Assembly (NCBI RefSeq): GCF_000226295.1
Contig: NC_016024.1
Coordinates: 2,215,501 to 2,279,500, forward strand
Direction of reading: 5' to 3'
Origin: Chloracidobacterium thermophilum B
GTDB lineage: Bacteria > Acidobacteriota > Blastocatellia > Chloracidobacteriales > Chloracidobacteriaceae
Length of the DNA stretch: 64,000 nucleotides
A program made the translations under genes and the position numbers. Below are positions 1 through 8,095 of this stretch, piece by piece. Position 1 is the stretch's first letter, and each line of letters opens with the position of its first letter. The notes below the pieces were generated by a model. It saw nothing but the letters and a program-made list of their open reading frames with translations. It did not search any database and had not been told where the DNA came from.

Positions 1-1
1 C

Positions 2-361
2 CTTGCCGCCGGAATCAAACGCACCCTGGCTGAGCGCATCTGTCAGCGCATTGACGCCTATCTGCGGGCCCGTGAAACCACCGACACCGCCGGGCCACAA
101 CGCCTGCTGGGATTGGTCGAAGAACTCAAGCAGCGTCAGTTTGAGTTCAAGCGGGCAACCCTTGAAGAATGGTATCGCCGGACGGATTCAACCGAGAAAA
201 AACGCTGCCGCAAGGCTCGCCAGGAAACCATGTGGCGCATCAACATTGCCCTGGTTGAGCTGGAGCAGCTCGATGTCCTGCACGAAATCCGCAACGCCGT
301 TTTTGACAAACGCATCCGGCGGTTGGAAGAACTGGTCGCCACGCTGTTGAGAACGCCATGA
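2..361 (+). CDS. hypothetical helical protein, 5' end outside window
   Basis: The reading frame is open from base 2 and stops at 359-361, giving the last 119 residues of a protein whose start lies upstream. The visible part is highly charged (many Glu, Arg, Lys, Leu) and predicted mostly helical, with a likely coiled coil around the segment starting RRLEELV near the C-terminus. No catalytic motif or known domain is recognised. Its stop overlaps the start codon of the next gene (ATGA), so it is probably translationally coupled to the receiver-domain protein and belongs to the same operon. Function unknown. Confidence 0.7.
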   Translation, partial: LAAGIKRTLAERICQRIDAYLRARETTDTAGPQRLLGLVEELKQRQFEFKRATLEEWYRRTDSTEKKRCRKARQETMWRINIALVELEQLDVLHEIRNAVFDKRIRRLEELVATLLRTP

Positions 362-1092
362 GCCCCGTCCGTCACCAGACCATTTTGTTTGTGGGAAGCG
401 ACCCGGAAACGGCGCAGCTCATCAACAAAACCCTGACGCTGGCCGGCTACCACGTTCTGGTGACAGATGACCCAAACACGGCGCATACGCTGTCTGACCA
501 GCCCCCAACGCTCATCATTGCGGATACCACGCCGGGCGTCGGGGAACTGGCCCCGGCCCGCATCATGCGGGAGCGGTTCGTCACCACGCCGATCATTGCC
601 CTGACGCGCCTGCCGGATGAGATTCTCTCCCGTGCCATGGAGCGGCTGCGGCTTTCTTCACTGGTCAAACCCGTGACGCCGGCACTGCTGCTGGCCACGG
701 TGGCTGACGAAATCGAGTGGTCGCAAAACCAGGGCACACACACCCGCATCACCTCGCCACTCGAAACCATTGACATCAGCGAAGACCTCGTACTCCTGCT
801 GAGCAACCCACAGTTTGCGCCGCCGCTGGATGTTGCCTACCGCCGCACACCGGCCATGGAATCGGCCCTGGCCGCGGCCAAACTCTCTCCCTCGAATGTG
901 ACGCTGCTCGACCTGTTCGACGGTCAGAACTCCCTGGCCGACATCATTGCCAGCCTGCCGCACCTCGAACCCAAGATTCTGTTTCTGGCGACCTACCTTG
1001 TGCGGGTTGGCTGGCTCGTGCCGTGGTCGGCCGAGCTTGCGGAAGAACATTCGCAGGACGATGCCCCAAAGGATACAATGACCGGGCTATGA
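358..1092 (+). CDS. receiver-domain protein with PatA/DUF4388-like C-terminus
   Basis: 244 residues. Residues about 7-120 look like a CheY-type receiver: a hydrophobic first strand (TILFVGSD), an acidic pair-like D15, the putative phospho-acceptor D56 in LIIADTTPG and a switch Lys in LVKPV. The C-terminal part (about 165-230, with LLDLFDGQNSLADII) resembles the small helical domain of PatA/DUF4388 proteins that often follow receivers in delta-proteobacteria and acidobacteria. There is no DNA-binding helix-turn-helix or kinase domain. ATGA overlaps at both ends couple it to its neighbours. It probably passes a phosphorylation signal to a partner protein; the partner kinase is not in the window. 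Confidence 0.7.
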   Translation: MSPVRHQTILFVGSDPETAQLINKTLTLAGYHVLVTDDPNTAHTLSDQPPTLIIADTTPGVGELAPARIMRERFVTTPIIALTRLPDEILSRAMERLRLSSLVKPVTPALLLATVADEIEWSQNQGTHTRITSPLETIDISEDLVLLLSNPQFAPPLDVAYRRTPAMESALAAAKLSPSNVTLLDLFDGQNSLADIIASLPHLEPKILFLATYLVRVGWLVPWSAELAEEHSQDDAPKDTMTGL

Positions 1093-1331
1093 ACATAGAT
1101 GTCATTCTGTGGGCCAAGGAAGTCGAAGTGCGCGGGCTGCCGCGCGAACTGGAAACCGAATACGAAGGTCGGGGCGCTTTCTGGGTGACACGCGGGCTGC
1201 GGATGACGCGCAGCCTGTTTGAACTTCTTGAAATCGAACACCCGGAGCTGACCTTTCGGAAGTATGAAGTTCCCCGGCCGCCCGCGGCCGGACAGCCGGA
1301 GGCACCACGTCAGGGGGAAGCTGTGATATGA
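1089..1331 (+). CDS. small conserved-looking protein of unknown function
   Basis: 80 residues from the ATG at 1089, which overlaps the upstream stop (ATGA); a longer in-frame extension back to 1023 would lie inside the receiver gene and is less likely. The protein starts MNIDVILWAKEVEVRGLP and ends in a Pro/Ala-rich tail. No domain is recognised. The tight spacing on both sides suggests it is made in fixed ratio with the receiver protein and the downstream TPR protein. It may be an adaptor, but that is a guess from position only. Confidence 0.6.
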   Translation: MNIDVILWAKEVEVRGLPRELETEYEGRGAFWVTRGLRMTRSLFELLEIEHPELTFRKYEVPRPPAAGQPEAPRQGEAVI

Positions 1332-1645
1332 CGACGGCACGGCTGGAAGCCCTGCAGAAGCTGCTGGCGGCGAATCCCAACAACCCGATGGCGCACTACG
1401 GCCTGGCCAATGAGTACTGGAAACTGGCCGACTACCAGGCCGTCGTCAGACACCTGATGGCTTACCTGGAAACCGGCGATGACCAGGGAGCCGGCTACCG
1501 GCTGCTAGGGCAGGCGTACCAGCGCCTTGGCGACATTGCCGCCGCCCGCGCCGCCTGGGAACAGGGCCAGCGTGCCGCGGAACGCCACGGACATCCCACC
1601 ATGGCCGCCGAAATTGGCGAGTTGCTGGCCGATCTGGAGACATAA
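1328..1645 (+). CDS. TPR-repeat protein
   Basis: 105 residues, with about two tetratricopeptide repeats visible in residues 18-95 (for example HYGLANEYWKLADYQAVV and GYRLLGQAYQRLGDIAAA). No signal peptide, so cytoplasmic. The start overlaps the preceding stop (ATGA). TPRs make protein-protein scaffolds; the likely role is to bind another product of this operon. Only three bases separate it from the next gene, another TPR protein, supporting a single transcription unit from before base 1 to 2368. Confidence 0.75.
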   Translation: MTTARLEALQKLLAANPNNPMAHYGLANEYWKLADYQAVVRHLMAYLETGDDQGAGYRLLGQAYQRLGDIAAARAAWEQGQRAAERHGHPTMAAEIGELLADLET

Positions 1646-1648
1646 GCC

Positions 1649-2368
1649 ATGCCGTTCTCACCCCAGCCTCCAGTGCCTTCCCGGCGGCCGACGTGGCTCC
1701 AACGGCATTGGTTTGTCCTGGGCAGTCTGACCGTTGGCCTCATCGGGAGTGGCTGTTTCATCGCCTGGCAGGGCCAGACCGTTGGCGCGCAAGCCGAAGC
1801 CACGCTGCACCAGGTGTCAGCCAGCACCGGCTTGACGCTCGACGGACGCCTCACCCACCTGCCGGCGGCCAAACTGGCTCCTGTCCACCGGGGCAACCCT
1901 GACAACGACCAGCCCCAACTCCAGCTCAAGGCGACCCGGCAGGCGCTTGAACGGGAACTTATCCGCCGCCCGACCCTGGACGGCCACCGTACGCTGGGCC
2001 GCTGCTACCTTGCCGAAGGCAAACCACTCGCAGCTTTTGCCCACCTGCAAATGGCGGTTCAGCAGTTTCCCCGTGATGCCGCCCTGCACAGCGACTTGGG
2101 GTTGGCTCTGCTCGAAGTCGCCCGCACCTCACCGGCGGCAGCCGAAGAAGCCCTGGATGCCTTGGATATGGCGCTGCGTTTGGAGCCAAATCTGCTCGAA
2201 GCCCGGTACAACCGCGCCCGCGCGCTCGAGATGCTCGGTCGGTGGGACGAAGCACGGCTGGCCTGGCAGGACTACATCCGGCGCGATCCCGACTCAACCT
2301 GGGGCACAGCCGCCCGTGAACGGCTTGCCTTTCTCGACCGCTACGACCGCACCACTTCGCAACCCTGA
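1649..2368 (+). CDS. membrane-anchored TPR protein
   Basis: 239 residues. A basic N-terminus (residues 1-22) is followed by one membrane segment at about 23-42 (FVLGSLTVGLIGSGCFIAW), so the rest probably faces the periplasm. Residues about 95-230 carry three to four TPR-like helices (HRTLGRCYLAEGKPLAAF, ARYNRARALEMLGRWDEA). The layout, one anchor plus TPRs, is typical of scaffolds in envelope complexes. It is the last gene of the operon: the next gene runs the other way. The exact partner is unknown. Confidence 0.7.
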   Translation: MPFSPQPPVPSRRPTWLQRHWFVLGSLTVGLIGSGCFIAWQGQTVGAQAEATLHQVSASTGLTLDGRLTHLPAAKLAPVHRGNPDNDQPQLQLKATRQALERELIRRPTLDGHRTLGRCYLAEGKPLAAFAHLQMAVQQFPRDAALHSDLGLALLEVARTSPAAAEEALDALDMALRLEPNLLEARYNRARALEMLGRWDEARLAWQDYIRRDPDSTWGTAARERLAFLDRYDRTTSQP

Positions 2369-2410
2369 CCGCACAGCTTCCTGACCTGAACGGTTCCGGC
2401 AGAGACCGTC

Positions 2411-2432
2411 CAGGCACTCACCAGGCACTCAC
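2411..2432. repeat. 11-bp perfect tandem duplication over a stop codon
   Basis: The unit CAGGCACTCAC occurs twice head to tail (2411-2421 and 2422-2432). The second copy contains the stop codon of the minus-strand transporter gene (TCA at 2429-2431 on the plus strand), so the outer copy is non-coding. It looks like a small replication-slippage duplication. Confidence 0.85.
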
Positions 2433-3808
2433 ACCGATGGTTGCCGGATCAGCACCGGCGGCGGCAGTGTGGGCGCTTCCGCCCGCCGGGTGACACGCAC
2501 GCGCGCCACGCGCCGCCGCTCGACCTGCTCGACGCGAAATTCGTAGTCCTGATAGCGGACGACATCGCCCGAAGCCAGCAGCCGCCCGGCCTGGGTCATG
2601 AGAAAACCGGCCAGTGTGGCGTAGTCATCCGATTCGGGAAGGTTGAGGCCGAATTTGCGATTGACTTCACGCACGGCGATAGCGCCGTCGAAGATGAGCG
2701 TGCCATCCGGTTCCGTCCACACCATGGCTTCCTCGTCAGTGACGTCGTGCTCGTCCCGGATGTCACCGACAAGCTGTTCGAGGATGTCTTCCAGCGTCAC
2801 GATCCCTTCAACCGTACCGTGCTCATCCACGACGACCCCCAGCGGCGACTGCGCCGCACGCAACTGCCGCAGGGCTTCCTCCAGGTGCGCAGTGTCCGGC
2901 ACGAAGACCGGCCGGCGCAGCAGCGTACCAACGGACAACGGCTCCTTGCGGGCCAGACAACGCAGGATGTCTTTGGCATGGATGAACCCCACGATGTTGT
3001 CCGGGTGGGCATCGTGAACCGGCAGGCGTGAGTAGCCCGATTCACACAGCGTCTGAAGAATGTCATCCGCCGTTGCCGTCAGCGGCAGGCTGATGACTTC
3101 CGGGCGCGGCACCATGATTTCCCGTACCACGGTGTCGCTGAAATGAAAGACGTTGTGGATGAGTTCGCGTTCGTCGGCCTTGAGGTGTCCGCTCTGGTGT
3201 GACAGGGCGACAAGCTGCTGGATTTCTTCCTGGGTATAGGCTGCCGTGTGATGTCCACCGGGCAGCGGCGTCACACCGAAAAGGCGCACGGCGCGGGCCC
3301 CGGCCCGGTCCAGAAGCCAGATGAACGGATGAAAAACGCGGCAGAAGAGGTCCAACGGGATGGCTACGGTCAAAGCCACCTGCTCCGCCCGCGCCAGTGC
3401 CAGCGACTTGGGCGCCAGTTCACCAAAGACGATGTGCAGCGCGGTGATGAGCGAAAAGGCGACGGCGACGGCAATGGCGTGGGCGGAAGCATAGAGCCAC
3501 AGCCCGCTGGGCATAAATGCTGCCAGCCAGTGCTCGAAAATCCGGGCAAAGGTCAGCTCGCCAATCCACCCCAGGGCCAGGCTGGCCAGCGTGATACCAA
3601 ACTGGGTGGCCGAGATCGTGCCGTCGAGATCGTCCATCAGCCGCAGGGCTGTCACGGCTCGCCGGTGCCCACTTCCTGCAAGGGATGACAACCGTGGACG
3701 CCGCGCTGCCACGAGGGCAAACTCAGCCGCCACAAAGAAGGCATTGGCGGCCACGAGAAACCCAATGGCGACAACCTTGAAGACGACCAGTGGAACGGGA
3801 TCACCCAT
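2429..3808 (-). CDS. CorC/HlyC (CNNM-type) transporter-associated membrane protein
   Basis: 459 residues. The domain order is that of the UPF0053/CNNM family: an N-terminal DUF21 transmembrane domain (about 1-190, three to four helices, opening VVFKVVAIGFLVAANAFFVA), a pair of CBS domains (about 215-340, with IMVPRPEV and GIVTLEDILEQLVG), and a C-terminal CorC_HlyC transporter-associated domain (about 355-440). Family members are tied to Mg2+/Co2+ efflux or homeostasis; some were first named hemolysins. Length matches the family. It is a single gene convergent with the TPR operon and downstream of carD on the same strand, about 66 bp away. Substrate is not determinable from sequence. Confidence 0.88.
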   Translation of the reverse strand: MGDPVPLVVFKVVAIGFLVAANAFFVAAEFALVAARRPRLSSLAGSGHRRAVTALRLMDDLDGTISATQFGITLASLALGWIGELTFARIFEHWLAAFMPSGLWLYASAHAIAVAVAFSLITALHIVFGELAPKSLALARAEQVALTVAIPLDLFCRVFHPFIWLLDRAGARAVRLFGVTPLPGGHHTAAYTQEEIQQLVALSHQSGHLKADERELIHNVFHFSDTVVREIMVPRPEVISLPLTATADDILQTLCESGYSRLPVHDAHPDNIVGFIHAKDILRCLARKEPLSVGTLLRRPVFVPDTAHLEEALRQLRAAQSPLGVVVDEHGTVEGIVTLEDILEQLVGDIRDEHDVTDEEAMVWTEPDGTLIFDGAIAVREVNRKFGLNLPESDDYATLAGFLMTQAGRLLASGDVVRYQDYEFRVEQVERRRVARVRVTRRAEAPTLPPPVLIRQPSV

Positions 3809-3874
3809 TCTGGACCAACCTGGAATGGCGGCGATGCCAGGGCAGCATCGCCGCCGGGGACAGCCTGACGCCGC

Positions 3875-4414
3875 TTAGACTGCCGCCGAAGCAGCAGAAG
3901 CTTTGCCATTTTTCTTCTCGAACTTGATGAAGGCTTTTTGCAGTGCCTGTTCGACGGCTTCTTCGACTTTTTCCTGGGGCTTTCCTGAAGCCATGGTCAG
4001 TTCACTGATGACCAGATACCGCGCCCGTTCAAGCAGACGCTTCTCACGAAACGAGAGGGGCTTGAGACTTCCCAGATAGGTCAGGTGCTTGAGAATTTCA
4101 GCCACGCTGAAGATGTCGCCGCTGCGCATCTTTTCTGAAAATTCCTTGAAACGGTCTTTCCAGTCCGACGGCGGCGCAACGAAGTTCGTCGCCAGCAGTT
4201 TCAAGAGTTTTTCGCCATCTACGGTCTTGATCGGGGTTCGGATGCCAATCGCCTGAACCTTGTCAACCGGGACATTGACCGTCGTGTTATTTCCACTAAG
4301 GCGCAACTGGTAGAATTCCATTTCGACGCCATCGAACTCCATGCGCTTGATAACCTCAATGACGCCGATGCCGTGATTGGGATAAATCACTTTGTCGCCT
4401 ACTTTAAATCCCAC
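3875..4414 (-). CDS. carD: CarD family transcriptional regulator
   Basis: 179 residues from a GTG at 4414, chosen because a perfect AGGAGGTC ribosome-binding site sits six bases upstream; a longer frame to 4453 would bury this site. The protein opens with the CarD/TRCF RNA-polymerase interaction domain (FKVGDKVIYPNHGIGVIEVI, residues 3-22) and continues with the helical CarD C-terminal domain (SDWKDRFKEFSEKM onward). CarD binds the RNA polymerase beta subunit and stabilises open complexes, especially at rRNA promoters. The C-terminal tail is Lys/Ala-rich. A strong sigma70-type promoter lies at 4536-4564. Confidence 0.92.
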   Translation of the reverse strand: MGFKVGDKVIYPNHGIGVIEVIKRMEFDGVEMEFYQLRLSGNNTTVNVPVDKVQAIGIRTPIKTVDGEKLLKLLATNFVAPPSDWKDRFKEFSEKMRSGDIFSVAEILKHLTYLGSLKPLSFREKRLLERARYLVISELTMASGKPQEKVEEAVEQALQKAFIKFEKKNGKASAASAAV

Positions 4415-4535
4415 AGTAATGACCTCCTGAGTGATGAAGACGGGGCCGTGCAAGTGTTTGGCACAGTTTGGATAGCAATGGCAGACCGACCATTTCGAGA
4501 AAAACTACCCAAAAACGAAGACGTGACCACGGCGC

Positions 4536-4564
4536 ATTTTACGCCGGAGAGGGTGGACGGTCAA
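4536..4564 (-). promoter_or_regulatory. sigma70-type promoter of carD
   Basis: On the minus strand TTGACC (4564-4559) is followed by exactly 17 bp and TAAAAT (4541-4536). It lies about 120 bp upstream of the carD GTG, leaving a leader of about 110 nt. Confidence 0.75.
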
Positions 4565-4577
4565 ACGGATTGCGATA

Positions 4578-4613
4578 GCATGCCTGTCTCCCGGTTCCGG
4601 GAAGACAGTATGC
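4578..4613. other. long imperfect hairpin between divergent carD and methyltransferase genes
   Basis: GCAT..CTGTCT-CCCGG at 4578-4594 pairs with CCGGG-AGACAG..ATGC at 4597-4613 around a TT loop, with one bulge and a small internal mismatch. It ends about 50 bp before the methyltransferase start and lies upstream of the carD -35 box. It could be an operator or a leader hairpin; it is too far from any gene end to be a terminator of a known gene. Confidence 0.6.
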
Positions 4614-4662
4614 CCCCAGAGGGCGGCGCTCTACACTTTTCCTGTCCAAAGGATGTTGCCCG

Positions 4663-5553
4663 ATGCCCAGCCCGGATGACCGCACGCGCGCCTTTCTGCA
4701 CGATCTCACCATCAGCCCGCTGTGGTGCGAATGCTTCCATCAACTGCTCACCGAGACCATTCCCCTGCCGGAGAGCGGACACATCCTGCTCGTGGAGTGT
4801 GGCACCGGCGGACTGGCCATCGAACTTGCCCACCGGCTGCGCAACACCGGCACCGTCACCGCCAGCGACAGCGACCCGGCACGGTTGCAGATCGTACGGG
4901 ACAAGTGCCAGGTAGCCAAACTCGACAACCTGCGCATTCTCGACCGTGACCAACTGGCGGATGATCCCGTTGCCGAAGGCTATGATCTGGTCGTGGGCGA
5001 TGCCTCACTGCTTCCGACCGAGGCTCTGCCGCCTCTGCTGACGCTTCTGCGGGAGCGCGTGGGCGAGGGCGGACAGGTCGCGGCCTACGCGCTCCTGCGG
5101 GGCAGCTTCGATGAGTTTTTCTCCATTTTCTGGGAAGCCCTCTATGAGTGTGATCTGGCAGAAGACCTGGCCGTACCACTTGAAACCCTGCTGCGGACCC
5201 ACCCGACGCCAGCCGACATCCGGGCGCAGGCGGCCGACGCCGGACTGCACAACGTCACCATTACCAGCAGCAAAGAGACCTTTTCCTTCGACAGCGGACA
5301 CGCCTTTCTCGAATCGCCGCTCATTGCCGGCTACTGGCTCGACCGCTGGCTGTCCATCGTGCCACGGGACTATCTCAACTCCGTCCGGGACTCGCTGTGT
5401 GACATCATTGACCGTGACCGTGGCACCTACCCCTTTGAAGTCAGCATCAAAGCAGCGCTGCTCACCGCCCGCGCCGAACCATCCCCCGGCGCAGACGATG
5501 AAGACCTGGAAGAAGATGAGGACCCGGAAGAAGACCCGGAAAACGATGTTTAG
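4663..5553 (+). CDS. class I SAM-dependent methyltransferase-like protein
   Basis: 296 residues. Residues about 40-140 have the Rossmann-type motif I (LLVECGTGGLAIELA), an acidic end of strand 2 (TASDSD) and motif IV-like DLVVGDAS, so SAM binding is likely. The second half (DEFFSIFWEALYECDL..., residues about 150-270) is not assigned to a specific substrate family. The C-terminus is an acidic run of Glu/Asp from about 275. The start has an AAGGA box about nine bases upstream. Its stop overlaps the next gene by eight bases, so the two are co-translated. The substrate is unknown. Confidence 0.65.
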   Translation: MPSPDDRTRAFLHDLTISPLWCECFHQLLTETIPLPESGHILLVECGTGGLAIELAHRLRNTGTVTASDSDPARLQIVRDKCQVAKLDNLRILDRDQLADDPVAEGYDLVVGDASLLPTEALPPLLTLLRERVGEGGQVAAYALLRGSFDEFFSIFWEALYECDLAEDLAVPLETLLRTHPTPADIRAQAADAGLHNVTITSSKETFSFDSGHAFLESPLIAGYWLDRWLSIVPRDYLNSVRDSLCDIIDRDRGTYPFEVSIKAALLTARAEPSPGADDEDLEEDEDPEEDPENDV

Positions 5554-6883
5554 ACGCCCCGGACACACGGACACAACCGGAACTGGGTACAACGCCCGCC
5601 CCCTGGCGGCAGCCTGTCACGTGGCTCCATCCCGCCGGTGGACAGGCTGGCGCTGGCTTCTTCCGGCGCTCGGCCTCTGGCTTCAGAGCCTGGCCCTGCC
5701 CGTTCCGGCCCAGACGCCTTCCGCCCCGGCGGCCCCGGATACCGCAGCCGCCATTGCGCGGTTCGAGGCCGGCCAGGACGCCCACCAGGCCGGACAACTC
5801 ACTGCCGCGCTCCGGCTCTACGATGAGGCTCTGGCGCTGGACGACACCCTCGCGCCCATCCACTTCCAGCGCGGCATGGCCCTCCTGGCGCTCCGGCGCA
5901 CCGCCGAGGCCGTCACGGCCTTTGAACGCTGCGTGGCGCTTCAGCCCGATTTCCTGCGCGGCTGGTTGCAGTTGGGCGCGGCGGCGCTCGCGGCCAACAA
6001 CACCGTGCAGGCGGAACGGGCCTATGCCACGGTGCTGCAACTCGCGCCGGACCATCTGGAGGCGCGGCTTCACCTGGCGCGCCTGGCGCTTGGCCGCCAG
6101 AAACCGGAAGCGGCTCTGGAAGTCCTGGCACCACTCGGCACGTCCGCAGTCCCGCCCGAAGTGAATGTCCTGCGCGGACAGGCACTTCTGCTCGCCGGAC
6201 AGACCGAGGCTGCCATCAAAGCCTTTTCCCAGGCACTCGCCGGGCAGTCCAACCACCCCGAAGCGCGCCGTGGACGCGGCGACGCCTACGCCGTCCAGGG
6301 ACAGATGGAAGCGGCCGTAGCTGACTGGCAAGTGGCTTATGCGTCCACGCCACATGCCGAATTGGCCGCCAACATCGTCAGCGCCCTCTACCGGCTCGAC
6401 CGGCCGGAAGCCGCCCGCGTATTTCTCGAAGCGGCCCGGAAACAGTTTCCCCAGGACGCACAACTGGCCACGCTGGCCTCGTCGCTTGAGGGCGAGGCCG
6501 CCGTTGTCGCCGCCGCGACCCTGCTCCGGGCCGGGCGCTTTGCCGAAGCCGCTGCCGCCTACGCCCCCCTTGTAGCCCAAAACCCCGAAGCCATTGCGCC
6601 GCGCGCCGGACTGGCCACGGCCCTGTTCAAACTCGACCGCTTTGCCGAAGCCGCCCGGCACTTCGTCCTTCTTTCGCAACAACAGCCGGAAGTGGCGGCA
6701 ACCTACTTTTTTCTCGGCGTCTGTTATGACAAAATGGGCGACTACAGACAGGCGCTGGCGGCTTACGAAGCCTTTCTTGCCCGCGCCGATGGCGTTCATC
6801 ACCAGCTCGAAATCGAAAAAGTTCACCTTCGGTTGCCCAGTCTGAGACGGCAGGCCGAACAGTCGAAACCCCGAAAGCCCTGA
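5546..6883 (+). CDS. secreted TPR-repeat protein
   Basis: 445 residues from the ATG at 5546, which overlaps the upstream stop; the frame extends further back inside the methyltransferase gene but has no reason to start there. A signal peptide ends near residue 56 (LLPALGLWLQSLALPVPAQ). About eight to ten TPR units follow, including IHFQRGMALLALRRTAEAV, HLEARLHLARLALG and YFFLGVCYDKMGDYRQALA. It is a periplasmic or surface scaffold of the kind common in acidobacteria. Next come two small exported proteins on the same strand, probably in the same unit. No enzymatic motif was seen. Confidence 0.75.
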   Translation: MFRRPGHTDTTGTGYNARPLAAACHVAPSRRWTGWRWLLPALGLWLQSLALPVPAQTPSAPAAPDTAAAIARFEAGQDAHQAGQLTAALRLYDEALALDDTLAPIHFQRGMALLALRRTAEAVTAFERCVALQPDFLRGWLQLGAAALAANNTVQAERAYATVLQLAPDHLEARLHLARLALGRQKPEAALEVLAPLGTSAVPPEVNVLRGQALLLAGQTEAAIKAFSQALAGQSNHPEARRGRGDAYAVQGQMEAAVADWQVAYASTPHAELAANIVSALYRLDRPEAARVFLEAARKQFPQDAQLATLASSLEGEAAVVAAATLLRAGRFAEAAAAYAPLVAQNPEAIAPRAGLATALFKLDRFAEAARHFVLLSQQQPEVAATYFFLGVCYDKMGDYRQALAAYEAFLARADGVHHQLEIEKVHLRLPSLRRQAEQSKPRKP

Positions 6884-6965
6884 AACTGGGCCATGGCTTC
6901 AATGGCATCCCCAGTCGGGCCGTCTTTACCAGCCGGGCTACCCTGGCGCACAGGAGGGCAGGACG

Positions 6966-7517
6966 ATGCGGCATTCGACCTTATTGCAGCGCGATTGTCG
7001 TCAGGCACGTCGAATCCTTGGCCTCTGGCTCTGGATTGCCGTGTTTGGTGTTGGTGTCTGGGCGGATGACCCGGCCGGGTCAGCGTCCGCGTTGCCGGCG
7101 GGACTGTCCGAAACCGAGCGGCAGACGCTTCAGAAAGAGACCAATCCCAAGGACCACCTCGATGCCTGCCTGAAAATCGGCACCAGCCGACTGGCCACGG
7201 CCGTTGAAGCCGTCAAGCAGGAACGCTACGAAACGGCGGCCCAGGCGCTGCGGGTCTATACCGGGTTGCTTGATTACACCCACGGTTACACCCGGCAAAC
7301 GGCCAAGGAAAAGGTACGCCAGCACATGCTGCGCAAGCTGGAAACGACGCTCCGCCAGCAACTACCGGTGCTGGAGTGGATGGTCAACGGCATGCCCGAA
7401 TGTCACGAAGGCTGCGCCCGGCAGGCGCTCAACCGCGCCCGGAGTATTCGCCGGGAATCCCTCAATGCCTACTTCGGCGGTGAATTTCTCAGAGCCGGCG
7501 ACCCACCGACCGAATAA
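6966..7517 (+). CDS. exported protein of unknown function (paralogue of next gene)
   Basis: 183 residues, with a good AGGAGGG box before the ATG. A basic N-terminus and hydrophobic core (LGLWLWIAVFGVGVWAD) form a signal peptide to about residue 35. The mature part is helical. Its segment NPKDHLDACLKIGTSRLATA resembles EIDQRTEVFLKLAGRRLTAL in the neighbour at 7532, and both continue with a helix carrying Tyr-Thr and a conserved basic helix. This suggests an old tandem duplication. Function unknown; a periplasmic helical-bundle role is possible. Confidence 0.65.
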   Translation: MRHSTLLQRDCRQARRILGLWLWIAVFGVGVWADDPAGSASALPAGLSETERQTLQKETNPKDHLDACLKIGTSRLATAVEAVKQERYETAAQALRVYTGLLDYTHGYTRQTAKEKVRQHMLRKLETTLRQQLPVLEWMVNGMPECHEGCARQALNRARSIRRESLNAYFGGEFLRAGDPPTE

Positions 7518-7531
7518 GCTCGCGACGTACC

Positions 7532-8053
7532 ATGACGGCACGATGGTTCGGACTTTGCGGCGGCTGGCGGCGAGGGTTGGTGTTTTTGTTCAGTCTGTTG
7601 CTGTTCAGTCCGGGGCTGGCGCAGCAGCGGGGCGACGTACTCAACGAACAGGAAATCGAGCGCGTCCGCGAAGCCCAGGAAATTGACCAGCGCACCGAGG
7701 TGTTCCTCAAGCTGGCCGGACGCCGCCTCACCGCCCTTGAAGGCCGTCCTGACCCGCTTACCAAGCGTGAGCAGTGGGGCGAGCCGCCCAACGGTTCACC
7801 CCAGCAACTCCTTGCGGCTTACACGCGCATTCTCGAAGAACTCGCCGACAAACTGGACGCCGTTGCCGAAACCAAAGGCGAAAAAGACCCCCGGCTGCGG
7901 AAGGCGCTGGCGCGTGTCCGCCACTATATGGAATCCCACCTCACCCGCCTGGAACGCCTTTCCCCCGGCGATGATGAACGACCCGCACACCGGGCTGCCC
8001 TGCAGATGGCGCGCCTGCTGCTTGACGGAGCCAGCGACGCCTTGGCGAAATAG
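7532..8053 (+). CDS. exported protein of unknown function (paralogue of previous gene)
   Basis: 173 residues with a clear signal peptide (GLVFLFSLLLFSPGLAQQ, cleavage near residue 31). The mature region is charged and helical and shares a pattern with the preceding gene: a D/E-rich helix with FLKLAGRRLTAL, then LLAAYTRILEELADKLD and KALARVRHYMESHLTRLERL. It starts 14 bp after the previous stop. uvrC begins 42 bp downstream on the same strand, so it may be read through. No known domain recognised. Confidence 0.65.
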   Translation: MTARWFGLCGGWRRGLVFLFSLLLFSPGLAQQRGDVLNEQEIERVREAQEIDQRTEVFLKLAGRRLTALEGRPDPLTKREQWGEPPNGSPQQLLAAYTRILEELADKLDAVAETKGEKDPRLRKALARVRHYMESHLTRLERLSPGDDERPAHRAALQMARLLLDGASDALAK

Positions 8054-8095
8054 CCCCCTCCCCGGCACGTTTATCCACGTCGTTTTACCTATCCA

